Assembly: GCA_034435675.1 (NCBI GenBank)
Contig: DAOTWP010000119.1
Coordinates: forward strand, 1-10,366
Length of the DNA: 10,366 nucleotides
Reading direction: 5' to 3'
From: DAOTWP01 sp034435675
GTDB taxonomy: Bacteria; Chloroflexota; Anaerolineae; Aggregatilineales; Phototrophicaceae
A model generated the notes under the pieces. That model was not told the origin of the DNA and did not search any database. It was given only the letters and a program-made list of their open reading frames with translations. A program made the translations under genes and the position numbers. This document shows positions 5,839-10,366 of the stretch, one piece after another. How positions within the stretch are numbered: the first letter of the stretch is position 1; every line of letters begins with the position of its first letter.

Positions 5839-8796
5839 ATGCAGCTTACATTTCTCGGCGGCGCGGACGAGGTCGGCGCCAGCAGCACGCTCATTGAAAT
5901 GGGCGGTAAAAGAATCCTGGTCGATACCGGTATCCGCATCTCTGCCCGCAGCAATCGCGGCATTCAGAACGACCAGCTTCCCGATCTCTACCCGATCAGC
6001 GCGGCGGGCGGACCGGATTACATCCTCGTCACGCATGCGCACACCGACCACACCGGGGCGCTGCCGCTGGTGGTCGAGCAGTACCCGCATGTGCCTGTGC
6101 TTGCCACCCGCCCGACGATTGCCCTGACGCGCATTCTCCAGGCAGACGCGCAGCGCATCATGAAATCGCGCCAGGAAGAGGAAGGGGAACTGCCAATCTT
6201 CGACGAAATCGCCAGCAGCCGCTTATTAGAGGCGTTCCAGCAGGTCGAGTTCAACCAGCCGGTCAAACTGGGCGAGGCGCTGCAAGTCACCTACCATGTT
6301 GCCGGGCATATTGCGGGCGCGGCGGCGCTGGTGCTGGAAGGCGAAGACGGCGTGCTGGTTATGTCCGGCGATGTCTCGCTGAACGACCAGCGGGCGGTGC
6401 TGCCGATGAAAGTGCCGCGTGTCAAGGCGGACGCGCTGGTGCTGGAAAGCACCTACGGCGGCAGGCTGCACGCCAACCGCCTGGCAGAAGAACGCCGCCT
6501 GATCGAAACCCTGCGCAGCATCACCGAGCGCGGCGGCAAGGCGCTGATCCCGGCGTTTGCGCTGGGGCGGGCGCAGGAAATCCTGCAAATTCTGCTGGCG
6601 TACCGCGACCTGCTCGATGTGCCGGTGTATGCCGATGGCATGGTGCGCGCGGTCTGCCGGGGGTATGTGGGCTTTGCCGACCTGCTGCCCGAAAAGACGG
6701 TGCGTGCGGCGGGCGATGACCAGCTCTTTTTCCGCGGCAAGATTAAGCCGGTGGACAGCGCCGTCATGCGCGAACAGCTTGCCCATGACCCGACACCGTG
6801 CGTGATCGTCGCCAGCAGCGGCATGCTGACCGGCGGGGCGTCAACCGTCTATGCAAGGGCAATGGCAAGCGACCCGCGCCATGCGATTCTGCTCACGGGC
6901 TATCAGGACGAAGAAGCGCCGGGGCGCGTGCTTCAGCGCATGGTCAAGGAACGGCAGGAAGGCGAAGAAGCCGCGATCAAGCTGGATGGTAGAACGGTCA
7001 CGGTGCGCTGTCAGGTGGACATGTATTCGCTTTCGGCGCACGCCGACGAGGCAGAACTGGTCAGCGTTGCCGAAGCGCTGGACGCCGACGAGATCATGCT
7101 GGTGCATGGCGACCCCGGCGCGCGGCACAGCCTGGCGACGGCGCTGCGCCAGCGCGAACGCCGCGTCACCTCGCCAAAGATCGGGCAGACGGTGGTGATT
7201 AACGCGCCGCCGCGTCCCTGGGCGCTGGGGCGGGTGGGCACGCAGCACGGCGTCACCAGCGGCAGCGAAACTCAGCCGCTGGACCCCCGCGCGTTGTGGG
7301 ACTCGCTGCTCAGTAAGGGGCAGGCGGGCAGCTATTTCAGCGCGCGCGAACTGGCGCAGATGTGGTGGGGCGATGCCGAACGCGGACGCGAGGCGCAGCA
7401 TGCCCTGAAAGATAGCATTCACTTCGCGGCGGACTGGCGGCGTGCCGATACCTTCCAGGTGCGCACGGCAGAGCAGGTTACCCGCGCCCAGCGCCAGCGC
7501 GCGATCATGCTGGCGAACCCCGATCTCGTTGGCAAGCTGGTGGTGCTGCGCGACAGCAACAACCGCCCGCGTGCCGGGGTGGTGCTCTCCGGCGGTATTG
7601 ACAGTTTCGAGGCGGATGTCCACAACGCCAGAGGACGCCAGTATCCGGCAGATGCCCTGCTGTGGGTGCTGGGTAACTGGGACGGCTACAGCGAAGGCGT
7701 GGGCAAAAAGGGGCAGGTGGGTGCTATGCTGCAAGCCGTCAAGCCGCTGCAAGACCACTTTCTGCCCCTGCACCTGCGCCAGCAGTTGGTCGCCGCTGCA
7801 CAGCCGGTCAACCCCGAAGCGCTGCTGCCCCCGCCGGACGACGCGCTGCCAGAGGGCATTACCCGGCAGATGGCACTGCTGGCGGTGGTCTGGGCGCTGG
7901 CAGGCGATGGCGCGACGCTGGAACCGGGCGGGCTGCTGCCCCGGCGTGCCTTGCAGGACGGACCGATGGAGCAGAATCAGGCACGCGAAACGGCATTCAG
8001 CCTGATGCCCTCGGAAGCGCGGCTGCGCAAAGTCGGCATGGAGACCCACCGCAAGCGCATCACGCTCAGCTTCGACTTCCCCGAACGCGCGCGCACGCTT
8101 TACGCTGAGGAAATCGAACAGATTGAAGAACAGACCGGCTGGGATGTGCTGGTCAAGCAGGAGGTCAACCAGCAGGCGCTTGGTGCAGCGGTGGACGAAC
8201 TGCTGCCCGAAGGCGCGCGGCTGGTCAAGGGACCCTCGTTTTACCTTGACCGCCGTGAGGTGCTTGTCGAAGTTACCGGCGCGGACGACCTGCCCGCGCT
8301 GGAACAGGATTACTTCAACCTGACCGGCTTCCGCCTGCGCACAGCAGCGGCGAAGGATAGCGGCGGCAGCGCGCCGGCAGCAGTAAGCGCCCCCGCAGGC
8401 AGAGCGCGCATGGAGATCAACGCGGCTTACGCAGCGATCAAAGACGTGCTGGACAGCAAAGGTTTGTACAAAACCAGCCTCAAGCAGGATCAGATCGTGC
8501 TGACGTTCATTTCGCCGCAGGTGGGCGAACGCTGCCGCGCCGAGATCGCCCGGCTTGCCGAAGAAACCGGCTACACCCTGAGCATTCACCCGCACCCCAA
8601 CCAGCAGCAGATTTTGCAGGTGGCAAGCAACCTGCTGCGCGTGGCAGGCTGGCAGGTGCGCAAGGGTCCGGGCATCCACACGGACCGGGGCGAAATCTCG
8701 GTTAAGGTGGCGGAGCAGCCCAGCGACACGGAAATCCGGCTGGTCAGCAGCGAGCTAAACGCGCAGACCGGCTACACGCTCATCGTCAGCGTGTGA
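5839..8796 (+). CDS. CPSF-type beta-CASP metallo-beta-lactamase ribonuclease with long C-terminal extension
   Basis: This 985-residue protein is a predicted zinc-dependent RNA nuclease of the cytoplasm. The start is ATG 5839, because MQLTFLGGADEVGASST is the family's usual N-terminus and AGGAGCAGGGGG lies just upstream. The open frame extends back to 5647 but crosses a stem-loop. The core (about 1-456) has Asp29, HAHTDH at 66-71, His157 (AGHIAGA), Asp178 (SGD), Glu203 (LESTYG, motif A), His401 (SLSAHAD, motif B) and His423 (LVHGD, motif C), so all metal-binding and catalytic residues are present. Stand-alone bacterial homologues end near here. The extra part holds a possible winged helix (about 486-550), a possible small beta barrel (about 563-612), a helical stretch, and two copies of one alpha/beta domain (about 741-835 and 886-985) joined by an Ala/Gly/Ser linker (836-856). 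These may bind RNA, but I do not recognise the family. The endo- or exonuclease mode is not decided by the sequence. Confidence 0.92.
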   Translation: MQLTFLGGADEVGASSTLIEMGGKRILVDTGIRISARSNRGIQNDQLPDLYPISAAGGPDYILVTHAHTDHTGALPLVVEQYPHVPVLATRPTIALTRILQADAQRIMKSRQEEEGELPIFDEIASSRLLEAFQQVEFNQPVKLGEALQVTYHVAGHIAGAAALVLEGEDGVLVMSGDVSLNDQRAVLPMKVPRVKADALVLESTYGGRLHANRLAEERRLIETLRSITERGGKALIPAFALGRAQEILQILLAYRDLLDVPVYADGMVRAVCRGYVGFADLLPEKTVRAAGDDQLFFRGKIKPVDSAVMREQLAHDPTPCVIVASSGMLTGGASTVYARAMASDPRHAILLTGYQDEEAPGRVLQRMVKERQEGEEAAIKLDGRTVTVRCQVDMYSLSAHADEAELVSVAEALDADEIMLVHGDPGARHSLATALRQRERRVTSPKIGQTVVINAPPRPWALGRVGTQHGVTSGSETQPLDPRALWDSLLSKGQAGSYFSARELAQMWWGDAERGREAQHALKDSIHFAADWRRADTFQVRTAEQVTRAQRQRAIMLANPDLVGKLVVLRDSNNRPRAGVVLSGGIDSFEADVHNARGRQYPADALLWVLGNWDGYSEGVGKKGQVGAMLQAVKPLQDHFLPLHLRQQLVAAAQPVNPEALLPPPDDALPEGITRQMALLAVVWALAGDGATLEPGGLLPRRALQDGPMEQNQARETAFSLMPSEARLRKVGMETHRKRITLSFDFPERARTLYAEEIEQIEEQTGWDVLVKQEVNQQALGAAVDELLPEGARLVKGPSFYLDRREVLVEVTGADDLPALEQDYFNLTGFRLRTAAAKDSGGSAPAAVSAPAGRARMEINAAYAAIKDVLDSKGLYKTSLKQDQIVLTFISPQVGERCRAEIARLAEETGYTLSIHPHPNQQQILQVASNLLRVAGWQVRKGPGIHTDRGEISVKVAEQPSDTEIRLVSSELNAQTGYTLIVSV

Positions 8797-8839
8797 GGGG
8801 CGGCAATCGACGTTAAAGCCATTTATCGCTGTCATGGGC

Positions 8840-8867
8840 ACAGGGCGCGACATGCTTCGTCCCTTGT
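8840..8867 (+). repeat. Palindrome just past the ribonuclease stop codon
   Basis: The arms ACAGGGCGCGA (8840-8850) and TTCGTCCCTTGT (8856-8867) pair around CATGC, with wobble pairs and one mismatch. The palindrome starts 44 bases after the stop. The centre ACATGCTTC is shared with the palindrome at 9064-9084, although their flanks differ. No T-run follows. It fits a REP-like element at a 3' gene end, possibly with a termination or mRNA-stabilising role. Confidence 0.45.
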
Positions 8868-8950
8868 AGCTGCGCAGGCGCGACGGCGGAGTGTTCAGAT
8901 CGGTTCTGATCAATATTGACAAACCCGGCAATCTAATGGCTGAATCAAAA

Positions 8951-8970
8951 AGAACGGTGCTCATCGTTCT
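8951..8970. other. Short hairpin in the ribonuclease-dehydrogenase gap
   Basis: AGAACG (8951-8956) and CGTTCT (8965-8970) are reverse complements with an 8-base loop. It is isolated and has no T-run. The function is unknown and chance is possible. Confidence 0.25.
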
Positions 8971-9063
8971 GAACAATGGGGTTGTGACGTTTAACCATTA
9001 AATACGGAGCGCGCAGCAGCGGGCGTGCTCAGGCTCTTTAAGAAAATAGTCGGATTATCGGCG

Positions 9064-9084
9064 GGGTTGAACATGCTTCAACCC
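9064..9084 (+). repeat. Perfect 8-bp palindrome with CATGC loop
   Basis: GGGTTGAA (9064-9071) and TTCAACCC (9077-9084) pair perfectly around CATGC. The centre ACATGCTTC also occurs in the palindrome at 8840-8867, but the arms are different and have compensating changes, as in a structure-conserved repeat family. Confidence 0.55.
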
Positions 9085-9224
9085 TAAGCAAAACGTTAGC
9101 CGATGGAGTTTTTGACCTGCATTAGCACGCCCCTGTGTGGCGTCCTGTGCAGTGGGGTACAGACCACCCGGCAGACCACGCCAGCGGAACCGTTACCGCA
9201 GCAGCGTGTTAAACCGCGTCAGTC

Positions 9225-9266
9225 GGGGCGGGCTTCAGAATCGCCCCTGCTCAGAACCGCCCCTAT
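9225..9266 (+). repeat. G-rich arm followed by a tandem 16-base repeat, upstream of the dehydrogenase
   Basis: TCAGAATCGCCCCTGC (9235-9250) is followed directly by TCAGAACCGCCCCTAT (9251-9266). Upstream, GGGGCGG (9225-9231) can pair with either CGCCCC (9242-9247) or CCGCCCC (9257-9263), giving two exclusive hairpins. The segment ends about 90 bases before the dehydrogenase start. It may be a decayed copy of the G-rich palindrome family or a regulatory site. Confidence 0.4.
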
Positions 9267-9355
9267 CAAGGTAACGGCGGCGGGATTTTCAGACTGCCTC
9301 TAATCCCATTGTTCGTAACCTGCTTGGCTTATCCGTAATAAGGAGCTTTGAAAAA

Positions 9356-10123
9356 ATGGAACTTAAAGGTGCAACCGCATTAATCACCGGCGGCGCGTCC
9401 GGGTTGGGCGGCGCAACAGCGGAGTTGTTCGCGGCAAATGGGGCGCATGTCGTCGTGCTGGATCGTAATGCCGAACTGGGCGAGCAGATGGCAGCAGCGC
9501 TGGGCAGCAGCGCCCGTTTCGCGCAGGCGGATGTGACCAGCGAGGCAGACGTACAGGCGGCGGTGGAGCTGGCAAAAAGTGCCTTTGGCGGGCTGCATAT
9601 TGTCGTCAACTGCGCCGGCATTGGTATGGCAATGCGCACAACCAGCAAAGGGATGCCGCATCCGCTGGATGTGTTCGAGACGGTGATTCGCATCAACCTG
9701 ATCGGCATGTTCAACGTGATTCGGCTGGCGGCGACGATGATGGAAGGCAACGAGCCGAATGCCGAAGGCGAACGCGGCGTGATCATCAACACGGCGTCGG
9801 TGGCGGCGTATGATGGGCAGGTCGGGCAGGCGGCGTATTCGGCATCGAAGGGCGGCATCGTCGGTATGACACTGCCGATTGCGCGCGACCTGTCCCGCAG
9901 CGGCATTCGCGTGGTGACGATTGCGCCGGGATTGTTCGACACCCCGCTGATGGCAGCACTGCCTGAAGCGGCACGAATTTCGCTGGGGCAGCAAGTGCCG
10001 TTCCCCTCGCGGTTGGGACACCCGGCGGAATATGCGCTGCTGGCGAAGGCGATTGTCGAAAATGTGATGCTTAACGGCGAAACGATCCGCCTGGACGGGG
10101 CAATTCGCATGGCGCCGAAATAG
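9356..10123 (+). CDS. Short-chain dehydrogenase of the HSD17B10 / 3-hydroxyacyl-CoA dehydrogenase type
   Basis: This 255-residue cytoplasmic classical SDR probably oxidises a 3-hydroxyacyl-CoA (or 2-methyl-3-hydroxybutyryl-CoA) with NAD+, in fatty-acid or isoleucine degradation. The N-terminal Rossmann fold has TGGASGLG at 11-18. Asp36 at the end of the second strand (VVVLD) favours NAD+ over NADP+. NCAG at 85-88, Asn114, Ser148, Tyr161 and Lys165 (YSASK) form the catalytic set. PG at 191-192 follows the usual SDR pattern. The C-terminal 'GETIRLDGAIRMAPK' closely resembles the HSD17B10 signature, which separates it from acyl-ACP reductases of the FabG type. Length is normal for the family. 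AGGAG lies 10 bases before the ATG. It stands alone, and no other beta-oxidation genes are in the window, so the substrate stays inferred from family resemblance. Confidence 0.9.
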   Translation: MELKGATALITGGASGLGGATAELFAANGAHVVVLDRNAELGEQMAAALGSSARFAQADVTSEADVQAAVELAKSAFGGLHIVVNCAGIGMAMRTTSKGMPHPLDVFETVIRINLIGMFNVIRLAATMMEGNEPNAEGERGVIINTASVAAYDGQVGQAAYSASKGGIVGMTLPIARDLSRSGIRVVTIAPGLFDTPLMAALPEAARISLGQQVPFPSRLGHPAEYALLAKAIVENVMLNGETIRLDGAIRMAPK

Positions 10124-10171
10124 CGTAGACGCCAGCCTGCCTCACCCGTGAATCAAACCGAGCGTAGACGC
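10122..10171 (+). repeat. Direct repeat AGCGTAGACGC at the dehydrogenase 3' end
   Basis: AGCGTAGACGC occurs exactly at 10122-10132 and 10161-10171. The first copy overlaps the stop codon TAG (10121-10123), so part of the repeat is coding. Between them lies GCCTCACCCGTGAAT, which resembles the right half of repeat 1497-1540 and may be a decayed copy. Confidence 0.4.
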
Positions 10172-10200
10172 TGGAAATCGATGCTCGATTTCGTCGCCAG
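10171..10200 (+). terminator. Hairpin downstream of the dehydrogenase gene
   Basis: GAAATCGA (10174-10181) and TCGATTTC (10185-10192) form a perfect 8-bp stem with a 3-base loop, with a possible outer CTG/CAG extension (10171-10173, 10198-10200). It begins about 50 bases past the stop codon. No T-run follows, so its role as a terminator is uncertain. An RNA-stabilising or repeat-element role is equally possible. Confidence 0.35.
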
Positions 10201-10213
10201 TTCAGTTATGGCT

Positions 10214-10256
10214 TCCGTAGATTCATTTAGCCGGGCGAGGCACGCCGCGCCCTACT
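10214..10256 (-). repeat. REP-like palindromic repeat, second copy (pair of 1497-1540)
   Basis: Read on the minus strand, this segment runs AGTAGGGCGCGGCGTGCCTC, then GCCCGGCT and ATGAATCTACGGA. It matches 1497-1540 at about 38 of 44 positions. It lies downstream of the dehydrogenase, after the hairpin at 10171-10200. Confidence 0.7.
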
Positions 10257-10311
10257 AATGGATAAATCAAAATGAATGCTCCTCAGATGCGGTCTGAACA
10301 CTCGTGATTTC

Positions 10312-10344
10312 TCCCGTAGAGGCGGGTCTCAGACCCGCCCCTAC
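10312..10344 (-). repeat. G-rich palindromic repeat, second copy (pair of 1367-1399)
   Basis: On the minus strand the arms are GTAGGGGCGGGTCT and AGACCCGCCTCTAC, followed by GGGA. Two differences from 1367-1399 are seen in 33 bases. Most of the palindrome's pairing is kept. The window ends 22 bases later, so the gene it follows or precedes on the right is unknown. Confidence 0.8.
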
Positions 10345-10366
10345 GCAACGGTGGCAGAGTTTTCAG

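Larger units (their letters stand above)
8797..9355. other. 559-base intergenic region with several hairpins and no convincing gene
   Basis: Between the ribonuclease and dehydrogenase genes I find palindromes (8840-8867, 8951-8970, 9064-9084) and a short tandem repeat (9235-9266), but no gene I can support. A 66-codon open frame at 9103-9303 lacks a ribosome-binding site, has low complexity and shows no family resemblance. No tRNA shape is seen. Confidence 0.6.

Noticed and set aside
6841..8679. A 612-codon open frame on the minus strand, opposite the ribonuclease
   Set aside because: It is a GC-bias shadow of the ribonuclease gene, with no recognisable domain.
8916..8921. A perfect TTGACA that could be a -35 box
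   Set aside because: No acceptable -10 box lies 15-19 bases downstream (the sequence there is TGGCTGAATC), so it is probably chance.
9103..9303. A small 66-codon open frame on the plus strand between the ribonuclease and dehydrogenase
   Set aside because: No ribosome-binding site is seen, the composition is irregular, and it runs through a tandem DNA repeat.
9289..10110. A 273-codon minus-strand frame opposite the dehydrogenase
   Set aside because: The dehydrogenase frame carries every SDR motif. The antisense product is Ser/Ala/Pro-rich with no family pattern.

Overview
The window looks like a piece of a GC-rich bacterial chromosome, most likely from a Chloroflexota bacterium of the Anaerolineae or Phototrophicales type. 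This is inferred from gene style, not from a marker gene. The clues are a secreted lipoprotein with a long Ala/Pro/Thr linker, a multidomain exported subtilase with jelly-roll-like repeats, a CPSF-type beta-CASP nuclease, and many short G-rich palindromes between genes. No tRNA, rRNA, CRISPR array, transposase or integrase is visible.

Layout. The left half reads on the minus strand: an exported S8 serine protease (1607-5407), then a lipoprotein (299-1249), then the first 26 codons of an ABC-transporter ATPase that runs off the left edge (1-78). The gaps between them hold repeats and hairpins, so they are probably separate transcription units. From about 5408 the strand switches. A divergent, partly AT-rich region (5408-5838) separates the protease from a 985-residue beta-CASP ribonuclease (5839-8796, plus strand). 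After a 559-base non-coding gap comes a short-chain dehydrogenase of the HSD17B10 type (9356-10123, plus strand). The last 243 bases hold repeats and hairpins only.

The protease and lipoprotein are cell-surface or secreted proteins. The ribonuclease is a cytoplasmic RNA-processing enzyme and the dehydrogenase fits fatty-acid or branched-chain acyl-CoA oxidation. No shared pathway links them, and I see no defence or mobile cargo island. The two strongest points of interest are both at the ribonuclease. First, it carries about 530 residues beyond the catalytic core, ending in a tandemly duplicated domain (residues about 741-835 and 886-985) that I do not recognise. Second, its leader holds a very long stem-loop (5741-5805) placed where the mRNA could begin, which suggests self-regulation or 5'-end protection.

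The third theme is a family of diverged palindromes of roughly 20-30 bases in the intergenic regions, mostly just after stop codons. Two pairs are near-identical copies in opposite orientation (1367-1399 with 10312-10344; 1497-1540 with 10214-10256). One copy appears to sit inside another palindromic element that is also present near the left edge. These behave like REP or MITE-type sequences.
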